In this document: positions 20,689-31,770 of the stretch, in pieces | How the letters are laid out: each line of letters opens with the position of its first letter | How positions within the stretch are numbered: the stretch's first letter is position 1 | NCBI GenBank assembly: GCA_011316235.1 | Contig: QQBE01000002.1 | Coordinates: 2,551,761-2,615,760, forward strand | Source: Mycothermus thermophilus | Lineage: Eukaryota > Ascomycota > Sordariomycetes > Sordariales > Chaetomiaceae | Reading direction: 5' to 3' | DNA: 64,000 nucleotides | The notes under the pieces: model-generated | What the model saw: only the letters and a program-made list of their open reading frames with translations | Database searches by the model: none | Told to the model about the DNA's origin: nothing | Position numbers and translations under genes: made by a program

Positions 20689-23239
20689 ATGCAAGAACTA
20701 GGATTTGAGAACTACGCCCCGTTGGTCATCTGCGAGCAGCGATGGGAGGTATTGCCCAATTCCTCGCCGCAGAATGAAAATCAAAGCGAATCCAACAGCC
20801 ACACTCCGTCGTCCTTCAGACAAGAGAGAGAGCAAGAATTTCCCACCGCCCCGCCGCACTGGACAGTCGATAATGGACAGCTTTCAGCCTCCGGGCCCTG
20901 GTCTGAGGCCCGGAGAAAGAACCACATCCGCGGTCCCCGGTGCAAAGACATTTCCTTTCTACCGCCAGAATTGCATAAAGGCGCACTCCTGCAAATGACT
21001 TGTCAAAGCGACCCAGGGTCATGTCGTTTCTGGGTGCCCGAGTTGGGAGTCTCAGTCGAATTTGTGCTAGTTCGTGAACCGCTACCCGGGAGTGAGGAGT
21101 CCCATGTGGCTGAATTGCTGTCCCGGCCTTCCTCTGAAGCATGTCCGTTAAACAATGTCTTCAAGTACCCCCCCCTTGCCCAAAGGCCATGCGCGATTCA
21201 TACGCCTTTGGGGGAGCCCTGCCACTCATCCGTTTATCTTGCTCGAGTCCTACCCATTGTCATGTGCCCCGCCATATTTCGCGGTGTCATACTGTTGGGA
21301 CCCGACGAGCCCACCAACAGGTATTTACGTCCATGCAAACGACGACACCAAGAACGGTCCGCCACAAGGCACGCGTGGGGAGAGCTTAAGAGTCTCTCAG
21401 ACAGTCGTGGGAATCATCAACCAGCTTCAAGCAAAGAGGATCTCCCGGCTACCAAAGAGAGGATACCACCCTCCGGGGCTTTTGTGGATTGATCAGATTT
21501 GCATCAACCAAGCCGACGAGGAGGAGAAGCTAGACCAAATCTACCGCATGGACAAGATCTACGCCGGCGCCGAGGAAGTCCTAGTTTGGCTTGGGCCAAC
21601 GGCCGACGGGAGCGACACAGTCCTGGAGGGCTTGCCAAAACTTCGTACACAAATCAACGCCTTGCGGGATTCATCCTGGACGCCACGTGGGGCGCCGCAA
21701 GATGAAGTTGAGATGGTTAACTCCGAGCTGGGCCAGCTCATAGGGAAGCTACTCGCAAGGCCGTGGTTTCGGAGACTATGGGTCATGCAGGAGGCTGTGC
21801 TAGCACGAAGCTGGTGATGATGTGTGGGTATCGTGTAGTGAACTTCGACGTTCTCGCCGCAGTCATCAACGATCTCCTGTTATATGATGGCGCAGCGAAT
21901 GTACTAAGATACCCAGGGTCCCCAGGGGATGTCGAACTGATGAAGGCAGCCTCCGGCTTCATCACCCTTCACAAAATGTGTAAAGAGCTCCAGAACACGC
22001 CGGAAGATCATCGTCTAGGAGGACTCAGCACTCCAGGGTTTCTTACCCTGCTGAACGACTCCAGGTTCCGGCTGTGCACCAATCCTGCTGATCGAGTCCA
22101 TGCGTTGATGGGCCTTGCGCGCCCCCCCCCCCTCCCACCCCCCGGTGTGAGAAGATACATGAGCAAGGTGTCCCAAGAGATGAAGGATATCTGGAAGCTG
22201 TTTGCCGAGCTTGCCAATTCCTTGCTCGAAAACGATGAACAATGTAAGAGACATCCTCCTCATCACACCCATAACCTACAGTGAAGTCATGGTGTACCAC
22301 TGGCTGATAACAACCGATGAAGTGCGTTTGCTCTCCTTTGCCTCATCCTCAACTCGTCCATCCAGTCTACCTTCTTTTGTTCCGAACCTCCTTTCCCCGC
22401 CTCAACCAGCTTGCAATTTCGCTCTCTGTGAAGAATTCAAGGCCGGTATTTCAGATGAGACGCGTCATCTGGTACGACGCGACGTCACTACCGAGAATCC
22501 CTACGTCTCAGGCTATTTCTTTGGTACCATCGAAGAGGTCGTTACCTCGAATCCTCTGACCGACTCCTTGAAAGATCCATCTCCAACCAAACTCATTGGC
22601 AACCGTGAGTTCCTTGACTGGGAGAACGCATGTCGACGACTCTGTCAGAAGGCATTTGGCATCACCGAGCCCGAGAAGTACCATTCTTTCCATGTCGACG
22701 TGCTGCTTGCGAGACCTCTCGGAGATAACATCTTGAAATCTCTCCTACCGTCCGTCAACGTGGCAGATCCGGAGGAACTTCCGTATGATGCATACAACAT
22801 GTTCTGGTGCTCGATATATGTCCAGGAGAAGCCGGAGGATGTCGCGCGTGAAGGACTGAGGTTGCTTCCAGAGATAGCAAGCCTTGTAAACGAGGATGAG
22901 CCCAAACATGAAATTGAGAGGGCATGGCGCGAAGCGATACCAGAGTACGAGTATCGTACTCTGATTGCCTTTGTGGAAACCATCAGAAGGGTGTGCACAG
23001 GAAGGACGTATTTCAGAAGCGTTCAAGGCTTCTTGGGTTTGGGTTTGCCTGCGACAAGACCGGGAGACAAAGTGTGTATTCTGCACGGCGTGTCGGTGCC
23101 GTATATTTTGAGGCCATCGGAAGATGCGAACACTTGGCAGCTGATCGGTGATGCGTATGTATGTCAGATAATGAAAGGGGAGGCATTCACATTTCCACCC
23201 GAGGAAAGGGGGCCGGAGGGTGTATTTCTTATATGTTAA
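20689..23239 (+). pseudogene. HET-domain (heterokaryon incompatibility) gene with frame breaks
   Basis: HET motifs are clear in the frame opening at 21155: PPYFAVSYCW, then LLWIDQICINQADEEEKL, MDKIYAGAEEVLVWLGP and ARPWFRRLWVMQEAVLA. That frame stops at 21817, while homologous sequence continues one base out of frame (MMCGYRVVNFDVLAAVIND). A single-base loss near 21805-21812 explains this. A GT-AG intron follows (22244-22322, branch site CTGATAA), leading to FASSSTRPSSLPSFVPNLL and a long C-terminal part ending at 23239. Upstream, an open frame from 20689 reaches KYPP and could join LPKGHARFIRLWG if the C8 run at 21168-21175 had seven C; this N-terminal extension is inference. HET proteins trigger death on fusion with incompatible partners and often decay. 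Either this is a pseudogene or the assembly has two indels here. Confidence 0.75.
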
Positions 23240-23731
23240 AAGCTCTGGTCCCCAGGACAAAGAGTGAAGTGCCGATGGACAACCTGAAAGAAATAATAGG
23301 TCCGCGATCACAGTTGAGAATATCCACAAGTCACATCGATGTCGTCGTACTTCGGCATGCATAGTCACTTTGAGGCGCACGCACCACTGGGCTTTGAATT
23401 TATGTGTTATATTGTATGTGCTGTTAGCATCTATGTTGGCGTTGGTTATGCATGGGGAAATGGAAGTCCTGATGGCTCAAGGGCAGATGAGATCCTATTA
23501 TACACTCGGCGCACGACAAGCGAGAAAGAGATTGACGAAGTCAAATCAATTCCATTCGAGTTGAATCATGGTCATTAGCAAGCCCAGGTGAATAATAATA
23601 CATGCCAATACCATCCCGAAACCCTCTAAGCCCATTCCCAGACCCACGTTCTAACTTTACCACGTCTCCCAATACATCCCATAATTAGTACATGTCAAAA
23701 GAGACTCCCAGAATCATTTCCATCGTCCACC
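23240..23731. other. Intergenic stretch between HET gene and Hsp30-like gene
   Basis: Convergent 3' regions; no gene supported. Confidence 0.5.
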
Positions 23732-24517
23732 TTAGAAGCTAATCGCGATCTTCCTCATCATCGGCTTCGCCTTGGGCACCTCCACGCGGAGGATGCCGTT
23801 GTTCAAGGTGGCCGTCACACCATCATGGTCAACGCGACACGGGAATGTGAAGGCGCGCTGGAACTCGCCAACGAGGCGCTCGCTGAGAAGGACGCGCGGC
23901 TCAGGGATCTGCGCGGCCTTGGACGTGACCACCTCCCGGGTCTTGCGCTCCGGCCTGTGATCAGCCGGCGCAACCTTGGGCGACGAAGCCGGCGAGGTGG
24001 CAGGGGTGGGCTCGGCCGGCTCCTCCGGGTCGTCTTCGACGGTGGCCTGGTACGAGCTGCGGCGAGGCTTCTCGAGGGGCGTGAACTCCTCGTCGCTGCT
24101 GGCAGTGGACTCGGCGTCGCTCATTGGGGTGTCGTTGATTTCCGCTGGAGCGGGGGCAACGGAGCTGTAGTTGCGCTCGATGCGGCCCGAAATGACCATG
24201 GTCTGAGGGTCGGTGAACTCGATGTTCACGTTCTCGCGCTCCAGACCCGGAAGCTCGCCGAAGAGCTCATAGGCGGTCTCTGTCTCCCGCACGTCGAAGT
24301 TGGGGCGGAAGGTCGGTTGAGGCCGGGGCTGGCGGGTGCGCTTCCGGCGGTTGGGAGCCGCGCACGAGGAAGCAGGGCATGAAGCCGGAGCCGGAGCCGG
24401 AGTTGGGGCTTGGACCTCACGCGCGTAGTTGTCGAAGTCCTCGAGGAGGCGGAAGAGAGGAGCGTAGCTGAGCTCCGGGGCAGGAGTGCAGAAAGAGCCA
24501 GGGTAAAAGGACATCAT
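23732..24517 (-). CDS. hsp30: Hsp20-family small heat shock protein (fungal Hsp30 type)
   Basis: Intronless, 261 residues, starting at the first of two adjacent ATGs. An ATP-independent chaperone that binds unfolding proteins under heat stress. The alpha-crystallin domain is split. The first half (FRPNFDVRETETAYELFGEL then PGLERENVNIEF and TMVISGRIE) lies around residues 70-115. The second half (LVGEFQRAFTFPCRVDHDGV then TATLNNGILRVEVPK) is near the C-terminus. About 90 residues of acidic, Pro/Ser-rich sequence separate them, as is usual for Sordariomycete Hsp30. The N-terminal FYPGSFCTPAPELSYAPLFR region is typical of the family. Regulation: long arrays of heat shock elements lie 275-435 bp upstream, and a TATTTAAG TATA-like box is near 24700. 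Confidence 0.93.
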   Translation of the reverse strand: MMSFYPGSFCTPAPELSYAPLFRLLEDFDNYAREVQAPTPAPAPASCPASSCAAPNRRKRTRQPRPQPTFRPNFDVRETETAYELFGELPGLERENVNIEFTDPQTMVISGRIERNYSSVAPAPAEINDTPMSDAESTASSDEEFTPLEKPRRSSYQATVEDDPEEPAEPTPATSPASSPKVAPADHRPERKTREVVTSKAAQIPEPRVLLSERLVGEFQRAFTFPCRVDHDGVTATLNNGILRVEVPKAKPMMRKIAISF

Positions 24518-24791
24518 TTTGTTTGTTGTTTGGCTGCAGTGGCTCAGTGTGAGCGTGATGTTTGAGATGTTTGAAGAGTGAGTTTGGAGTTCGAGCTGAT
24601 GCTCTGCGTTGATGTGATGAGTGGATGAGGCTGTTGATGAGGCTTGTGTTGCTTGGTGAAGAGGAGAGAATGGCTCAGGGAACTGAAAATCCAGCCATCT
24701 TAAATATGCAAAACATGGCCTGATTTGAGTCCGTAGGCATCATGGTGAATTACGCAACACTGAGTCATCTGATGTAGACTAGAGTTGTCCT

Positions 24792-24951
24792 GAAGTTGCC
24801 AGAAGTGTAGTTGTCAGCATCTCGAAGTGTGGTGAAAGTTGGTGAAAGCACTGGAATTGACGAGACACAAGACTTTCCGTTTTAGGAAGTTACTGCGGCA
24901 AGGTTCTGGTCGGCCGCAGAAGACTCACGAAGACCCACGAAGCTTCGAGAA
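24792..24951 (-). promoter_or_regulatory. Heat shock element arrays (step-type and perfect-type)
   Basis: GAA units on the plus strand are spaced exactly 10 bp apart at 24792/24802, at 24824/24834/24844 and at 24919/24929/24939. Ten-base spacing is the step-type HSE. The last unit merges into a perfect-type HSE, GAA-nn-TTC-nn-GAA, at 24939-24951. All lie upstream of the Hsp30-like gene on the minus strand. HSF1 binding is expected from known HSE rules but not shown. Confidence 0.7.
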
Positions 24952-24962
24952 CAGAGGGACTC

Positions 24963-25005
24963 GGGTTAGGGTTGGCAACGGAACCCATCCTGCGGGGTTA
25001 GGGTT
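24963..25005 (+). promoter_or_regulatory. Two interstitial TTAGGG motifs
   Basis: GGGTTAGGGTT occurs at 24963-24973 and again at 24995-25005, 32 bp apart. Telomere-type double TTAGGG motifs inside chromosomes can bind Myb-type Tbf1/Taz1/Tay1-like factors in fungi. Function here is inferred. They lie beyond the HSE arrays upstream of the Hsp30-like gene. Confidence 0.5.
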
Positions 25006-25326
25006 ACTGGAACATCAACAGCCCCAGAGTGACTTGGAAGACCTGAACTTGGTTCAAAGCAGTTTAACACTATTGCAATTGCTGGCCGGCCCAGGTAAAG
25101 TCTCTAAGATACCTCAAGATCGGAGTTACCGACTGACGTGGTATGTCTACAATTTGACAGTAAAGCAGCAGTCATGTAGGAGAGTTCCTCTCCCTGTTCC
25201 TCTCTCCCTGGGCCATCCGCCTGGTCTTCGGTCGGACTCTCAAACACAGTCGTCGGAGTGTCATCGTCAATCTCTCAGCCGTTGAGCTTAAAGATCCTCT
25301 CCATAATTAAACTTGATCCATTGTTT

Positions 25327-26341
25327 TTATACCGGATATCCCAATTTCTTTAGTACCTCAGTCGGCCCTTTTTCCACCCATATCTGCCTCCTCTCCTCGC
25401 TGTGGAGCCACACCATCCCCAGCATGCCCATCGCGTTGGTGTCGGCCCCCTCCCATCCAGGTGCCTGTCGGGGCACCACCACCATCCATCTGTCATCAAG
25501 GATAAGGTTGTGCGGCAAGGCCTCGCCCTCTTGACGCTTCTCGCATTCCCCAACCGCGAGCTCCGCCTCTTTCAACAACCCGCGATAGACGCTGACAAGT
25601 TCCTGCACCGGCGGCAACCCAGCCTGGAACCGCGCCATCGCAAACTTGAACGGCGGCTTGGGATCCTCAGCATCCGGCCACAGAGGAAAATCCTCTTCTC
25701 CATATCCTCGTTCGCCTCCCTGCACCGGGACGATCTGCATGTGCTTATGGACGCGGCTGCACCCGCTCGCGAACCCACAGTTAAAGAACGCCAAGTACCT
25801 ACGGGCAGAGGAGGACGGTGACGGATTCCGCATCACGGCCTCCAGGACCTGCCTCATAGCAGCGAAGTCATCGGCGTCGAGCGGCTCATGCTGTCGTCGC
25901 CAGCCATCTTGAGTGAGGATCAAAAAATGAGGCCGCGCAGCCGGGAACTTGTTTGCGGCCAGTAGGTGGGTTGCGGCGCCTCCCGGGGGTCCAAGGTTGC
26001 ACACCTCAAAGCCCGTCACATCAATATCGCTGCCGGGCCGGCAGTTAGGGGGCCCTGCCGAATGCGCCGATGGTTTGGTGGCGAGGCTAGAGAGGATGCG
26101 AAAGTCGAACTGAAGATCGTGCCATGTTACTGTCAGCGATACATGAACAATACCTCTCTAGTTCATGGAGATTTGGGTGGAGTGTAATACGGACCGGGAA
26201 ACCCTGATCTACCAGTGTCACTGAGCGATAGTTGCGGTTGTAGACAACGGCTCCGCTCTCAACCAGCTCGTCAAAACGGGCCAGCAAGCGATCCTCACTC
26301 AGTTCAGCCCCATCGGTGGATGTCGCCGCTATGGACCCCAT
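25327..26341 (-). CDS. Ap4A phosphorylase (ATP adenylyltransferase, APA1/APA2 family)
   Basis: Two exons (26341-26195 and 26109-25327) in phase 0 encode about 309 residues. Phosphorolyses diadenosine tetraphosphate to ADP and ATP. After the intron come FDFRILSSLATKP, SDIDVTGFEVCNLG, NKFPAARPHFLILT and WRRQHEPL, the conserved nucleotide-binding segments. SRVHKHMQIVP is the HIT-related HxHxQ active-site motif, whose second His is adenylylated. The C-terminus (HNLILDDRWMVVVPRQ and a SEERRQIW region) also fits. An upstream in-frame TTG precedes the ATG at 26341, so the ATG is taken as the start. Joining at the junction restores the family sequence (QGFP-FDFR), which supports the intron. Cytosolic; no targeting signal is visible. 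Confidence 0.92.
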
Positions 26342-27080
26342 GGCAACTAAGTTGTCCAACCGGGAGAGATGAGCAAAGAGAAGGCCTTACTTGAATCCAA
26401 TAATAGAATGCCCCGTCTACAGCAGTGGGCGGAAGGTTTAGCCAAAAGGGTGCATGTTTTCGGAGAGGTTTTGGTTGGGCAAAAATTTGGTCCTGTTTTC
26501 TTGGCCCCTGAATCGGCGCCGTGGGGGCAGGGGAACTAGTACCCCATAGAGTAGGAATCTGCATACTGAGTAGGTACGGCGTTCTCCGGAAATACGTAGT
26601 TCCCTGAGCCCCTGAACGTCGCGGACAACACCCAAGATTCGCATGCCCAACACCAGAAGGCATGTTTGTACGAATAGTTTGACCATTTTTGCATTGTCTG
26701 CCTTTAACCCCAATGCTGTGTTGCTGAGATGATTTTCCTCCGCTTTTGGTTGTTGATCGCCCGAGCTACCCCTGAACCAGATGCAGGGGTTAGGACGCAT
26801 TCGCGTAGAAAATAGTTGCACATCAGATGAACATGTGTTTGGTCATCATCATCATCGTCATCCGATTAATTTTCCTGTCCTTGCAGGATGTTCTAACGGT
26901 AGATGATCTAGTCCGGCGCATTGGTATGTATCCACGATAGTTTGCATCCGTGCACCCCTCTATTTTACCCCCACGCAAAGGTTACCCTCAACACCTCACC
27001 CCATGCCAGCAATCATGGTATCTTCCATCGTAGCCCTGCCCTATTTCATCAGCCAAAGAACGTAAAAAAAACACAAAGTT
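26342..27080. other. Intergenic stretch between Ap4A phosphorylase and Myb gene
   Basis: No supported gene. Overlapping frames on the minus strand (26304-26821) lack domain features. The phosphorylase promoter lies at the left and the Myb 3' region at the right. Confidence 0.5.
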
Positions 27081-28684
27081 CTACCACTCCGATGGCCGAC
27101 TTCCGATCCCGCCAAGGGGCGGCGGCTCCGGCGCCGGACTGACCGCGTACGGCGGCCGCGAAACCCCGCCTCCCGGTCCTCCGTTGATGTACCCTCCCGG
27201 TCCTCGGAATGGCGGCGGCGGCGGCGGGACATGTCTGTCTTCCGGCGCAAGCAACATCGGTGGTAATCGCGTTGTTGTCGGCCCTGTATTGGGGGCTGAT
27301 ACTGGCGGTGGTGGTGGTGGCGGTGGGGGAGGCAGTAGTCCGTTCGGCGGTGGAGGCCGTGCACCCGAGCCCGCCGCCAGGAATGACGGCGGCGGCATCG
27401 TGGTTCTGTCCCCGATGCCTCGGGGTGGGGCCGGAGCCGAACCGTGGGTGGTGTTGCTTCCTGCAGAAAGGGGCGGCCCGGAACCTGAACCCCGGCGGAC
27501 AGCGCCCGGATTTCCCAGAGGGTGGCGTTGATCGTGTTCGTGTTGCGGTGGAGGTGGCGGCGGCGGACCCGTATTAAAGGCAGTGCCAAACTCAGAACCG
27601 ACAGGCAGGCCTGGTGGTGGTAGGGCCAGCGGTCCGCCCGCGGCAGCTTCTGCTTGGGCTTGAGCCTCGCGTGTCTTTTGGGAAATGCGCACGTCTCTTC
27701 GTGCACGGTTTGTGTAGGAGCGCGCGTTGCTTTGGATGGTCCGTAAGCCAACACCCATGCACTTCAGAGCCTCAAAGGTTAGCATGTCTGGCAGAGAGAC
27801 CTTCCGGGTTGACAGGGAACAAGAGAACTCACCAACGCTTCCACAACCTCCCACTTCATCCCCAACCGGTCCGCCAACCCGGACCAAATCTCGCGCCGCA
27901 TGTTCATGTATTCGTTGGCGACCCGTTCCAGACGGCGGCCGCCGTAGTCATGAATGCCTCGTCGCTCGACGAGTCGCTCGTAGCGCTTGCGGCAGGCGTT
28001 GGCGGTCTTGCCTGGGAAATGAGTGCGCTGCAGGTCTGCCCAGTTGAGTCCACGCGCCCGAGCCTCCACCAATGTCTTGTCATCCTCGGCACTCCAAGTT
28101 CCGTGGTTGTAGATCGAGTATGGATACTCGGCGAGTGCTGCTACCGGAGCTTCGGGCTTATCTCCAAGGGCGTCATCTGCGGTTTCGGCCCTCGATTCAT
28201 CATTTGGTTCTTGTTGTTGTTGCTGCTGCTGTTGTTGTTGATGCTGGGGGTGATGATGTTGCTGAAGATGCTGCTGTTGCCTGGACTCATCCTGCTGAGA
28301 GTGATGGTGGTATGCAGAATGTGGGGTCTGGTGCCGTGATGATAATGGCGGTGGTAGTTGGGGTCCAGAAGGTGGTGATGAGAGAGAGGGAGGTGGGGGC
28401 GGAGGCGGCGGCGGCCTGGGGTGTGGTGCCGGTGCAAGCGGGGCATACCGAGACGAGGACATCCCGAACTCGGGCGATGTTGGTGACATAGGTGCTGAGC
28501 CCGCCGGTTGATGTGCGGCGATAAGGCGATACGGTCCGGACCGGGTCCGGGCCACACCGGTCGGAGACGGCGGCGGCACCGGAGACAACACTCCTCCCGG
28601 AGGTGGCGGACCCCCTCCGTCCGGACCTCCGGACCCGGCACCTTGACTCGGAGGCCGCCGTGCCTGTCCCCGCGTCCTAGTCAT
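27081..28684 (-). CDS. Myb/SANT-domain protein, proline- and glutamine-rich
   Basis: Two exons (28684-27833 and 27770-27081), phase 0, about 513 residues. One Myb/SANT repeat is clear (about residues 195-245): GTWSAEDDKTLVEARARGLN and WADLQRTHFPGKTANACRKR followed by YERLVERR. A second helical segment spans the intron (WSGLADRLGMKWEVVEAL joined to ALKCMGVGLRTIQ). Everything else is low complexity: proline runs of 7-10 residues on both sides, a His/Gln region with about ten consecutive Gln, and Gly/Pro/Ala-rich stretches. A nuclear DNA-binding regulator is the likely role, with the tracts acting as interaction regions. No target is known. The low-complexity DNA makes several long spurious frames on the opposite strand. 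Confidence 0.85.
28208..28241 (+). repeat. CAA/CAG (poly-Gln) tract in the Myb gene
   Basis: A run of TTG/CTG trinucleotides on the plus strand encodes about ten Gln on the minus strand, mixing CAA and CAG codons. It is prone to length change. Confidence 0.85.
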
Positions 28685-30180
28685 GGTGGTGGTCGATTCC
28701 GACCCCGGCCTGAACGCCGGTCTGAAGTTGGGCCCGGCGTCTTCCTTTTCTCAGGCCCAGAATCGCAGCAGCCTCGGGCAGCAAACAGGATGCGTGCTTC
28801 CGTCGTCGTCAGACCTCGCCACCCGGTCGCCGAGATGGTCGTAGGAGGCAGGCGTAACGTGTCGTTTGGGGGAGCGAGTAGGGGAGAGAGAGACAGACAG
28901 ATGCGTCGTCGTCCCTCGAGATGAGGTAATTCTCCTCCTCGCCAGATCGCCCGAACGCACAAAGCAGGCAGCCAGCCGTTCTCCTCTCCCGGAAGAAACA
29001 GATCGCTGTGGAACCGCAGACCGCGAATCAGAGCGAGTCCGGCGGTCACTCCAGCGATGCCGCTGCTGCAGAGGGCGTGGGTCTCAGGGGTGGCCGCAGG
29101 TTATGCGGCCTGCGGGCCTGGGCTCTGTGTTCGGCCGTCGACCACCCTCACTTCCACCGGTTTTTGTGTGCCCCGCCACCTGGCTCGTCGTCAGCGGCGC
29201 TCCGTCTCTGGCGGGCAGCTCGGCTGCCTCATAGTTGGGGGGATGGTAGGGATAGATGTATGAGACCCTAGGATCTTACCCTTGAGCCGCAACCGTCGAC
29301 TCCACGGATGATCCTAACCTGGCCAGTTGCGTTTCAGAATTTCAGGCCCGGCCGACTGAAGTTGCACTCCGCCATGTGTCGGCCAACTGTTCCCGTTGTT
29401 GTGCTCTGCTCCCACAATAAGCCCACATCAACAAAGCTTGGAGGAGGGGAGGCCATCCTCATAGCAACAGCCAAGGAGCTGACCTTGCAGTCAGCCGCGC
29501 CCAGCAGCAACACGTCTCGCCCGGCGCAGCGCGGTGCGCCCGGACCGGGCTAGCAGCTATCTTCCAGAAACACGTCGTGTGGCCTTCTCCTCCGGGCGGC
29601 AGCGTCTAGTTCTGCAGGACATGTATGGTTGCATGCCAAGCAAGTCGCTTGGCCAGTAGCATCGGTTCGGGACATTGCTGAGGGAACCCCAGGCCTGTTG
29701 CAGCTGCAGGGTTTCACTGGGGTCTCCATCAAACTCGCAGCCAAATTATATTTATTGACGGTCGTGGAGCCCGAGGAGAACCTCGACTGTTTGTTTACGT
29801 GTGTCCGACTTGGATTTCGTGGGCTATTTTGTCTGCGCGGAACGGGTATGGTGTTCGGCTCCAGGGGAATGTGCGTGGACAACCAACGAAGGGCAGGCTG
29901 GATATCCGGGATCCGAGTCTAAAGATAGCACGCGGACGGGATGTCGTGCATCTCATGGCGTGCCATTTGGGGTCAGGGCTGAACAACGGAGCTGTATTTG
30001 TGGGCGAAAACTTGGGGGTGCCATGTTGGTTGGACCTGGGTTCCCGCTGTGTAACTGTCCCATTGTTTACTACAGCATCCGTACCTCGACCTCAGCTCTT
30101 CTCCCCATCTCTGCCTTGATTTCTGTGCTCTTAATCTATTTGGGACAACCTTTCATCGACCATTCTTCCTCCTTGACTGG
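28685..30180. other. Gene-free stretch upstream of the Myb gene (1.5 kb)
   Basis: GC-rich, with many short frames but no protein features. Probably the leader and promoter of the Myb gene plus the 3' side of the gene ending at 30181. Confidence 0.5.
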
Positions 30181-30891
30181 CTAGGCATCTTCGTCCAACC
30201 TCCTCCATGATGCTGTCCCCTTTCCCAGGGCCGTCCCCTCGATCTCCACCGCCATCTCCACCCTGACCACGTCCCTCCAACCCCTGGCCGCAAACATGCG
30301 CAGTTGGCACTCGATTTCCGCAGCAGTCAGTCCCCTCATGTTAACCCTCGCAGCCGTAGTTCCGTTGAATCCGGCAATAGCCGGTCCAACCTCAGGAGCA
30401 GCATTGCTGTACTGAGAATCACAGCCTGGGCCTGGAGCCCATTCCAGTCTCATGTCCCCTCCGAAGCCGGTCCAAACAAACCACCTCTCGACCTCGTAGT
30501 TGACCGGCCTGTCAAACGCGAAGGCTGTGTGTCGCAAGATGGAACAAATTCGCTCGAGACAAGTGTTGTCCACTGAACGCAGGAAGACTGATGGGGATGG
30601 CGCCGGAAGTCTCCACCAAGTGCCACTACTACCGATACCAAATCCTGTGTCATCCACAAGCCCGGCAATGTCGGCTGCGAATGTTACCGGAGGAAAGCGT
30701 TGAGACTGATATTGCTTCTCCTCCTGGGTTGTGCTAGGCGATATCGAAGGGTCAAAGCTCGCTGAATGGCCCGTCAAACTTGACGCCCGTCTCCTCTTTG
30801 TGATATTCTCAACCCAGTGGATACTGTAGTGGAGATTGATGAGAAGGGGAGTTCGAGGGCGCAAGAAGGATGACATGTTGGCGGAACTCAT
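30181..30891 (-). CDS. Unrecognised protein (236 aa)
   Basis: Open frame with an ATG at 30891 (MSSANMSSF) and stop at 30181. It is not recognised. The N-terminal third is basic and Ser/Thr-rich (ENITKRRRASSLTG). The middle holds FAADIAGLVDDTGFGIGSS and WWRLPAPSPSVFLRSVDNTC. The last part (EVERWFVWTGFGGDMRLEW, ARVNMRGLTAAEIECQLRMF then RDVVRVEMAVEIEG) looks like folded sequence with alternating strands and a helix. No signal peptide or TM segment is seen. The absence of stops over 711 bp and the protein-like composition support a real gene. It could be lineage-specific, and an intron near the 5' end cannot be excluded. Confidence 0.5.
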   Translation of the reverse strand: MSSANMSSFLRPRTPLLINLHYSIHWVENITKRRRASSLTGHSASFDPSISPSTTQEEKQYQSQRFPPVTFAADIAGLVDDTGFGIGSSGTWWRLPAPSPSVFLRSVDNTCLERICSILRHTAFAFDRPVNYEVERWFVWTGFGGDMRLEWAPGPGCDSQYSNAAPEVGPAIAGFNGTTAARVNMRGLTAAEIECQLRMFAARGWRDVVRVEMAVEIEGTALGKGTASWRRLDEDA

Positions 30892-31770
30892 ATGATCTGA
30901 TGAGGTCAAAGTTCCAAATATGAAGTGTTACTTGGGAATTTGAAATCGGAGAACTGGAAACTGGATATGCCAGCTGCGGTTGTCTACCTAATGAGAAGCC
31001 ATCCCCCAACATCGGGGTCAAAGAAGTCCTGGGGAATCTTTCAAACGGCGGTCATACCTGGAAAAAGGTCCTTGATGGGGTATCACGACACGCATAATTA
31101 GACTCCTTGAAGTGTTTTTGTGACATGGCTGAAGCATCATGTATAATACTTAGAGAATGTTTGCCGCAAGCCAAAAGAGCTCATACATTTAACGGCATCA
31201 AGGGAAGAATACATGGATGGACAGAATCCGGATTAAGGAGCTTCACTGTAAGACCCTTGTTGTTGCATTCGATGTCCCCTGTTGAGCATTATCAACCCCC
31301 TAGTTTGAACCAAGGCTCCCGGTGGTTCTCCTTGGGGTACTTAACTGCTAGGCTTGTTGAATCATTAAAACCAAGCCTTGTCTGTCGCTGAATAAAGAGC
31401 GAACAAAGCTTCAACCTGCCACTTGATTGCCCCTTTATTGCATGTTTAGATGTCACTTCATTGTTACATCCATGCATCCTTTCTCCTAAGAGAACAGACA
31501 GACAAAACATACAATACTTGGTCCGAAGTATGACCATCCCGATCATTAACAGGTACGTATATTGTTTCGATTACACAACGCTAGTCTATTGAGTAAGCCT
31601 ACTGCTGCAATACCTTCATACCTCTGCTATCTTCTGTCAATTTGGGCATCTGATCAATACCCAGCCGACCTGCGCCTCTGGCCGCTTCTCAAATGCAAAC
31701 GACCCCAATGTCCTCCACACCCGAAATTCCCTGTTCGATATCAGTCGCAACTCAATATGAGTCCACTTGC
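30892..31770. other. Intergenic stretch
   Basis: No supported gene. Frame 31637-31846 on the minus strand may be a leftover of the F-box pseudogene 3' end. Confidence 0.45.
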
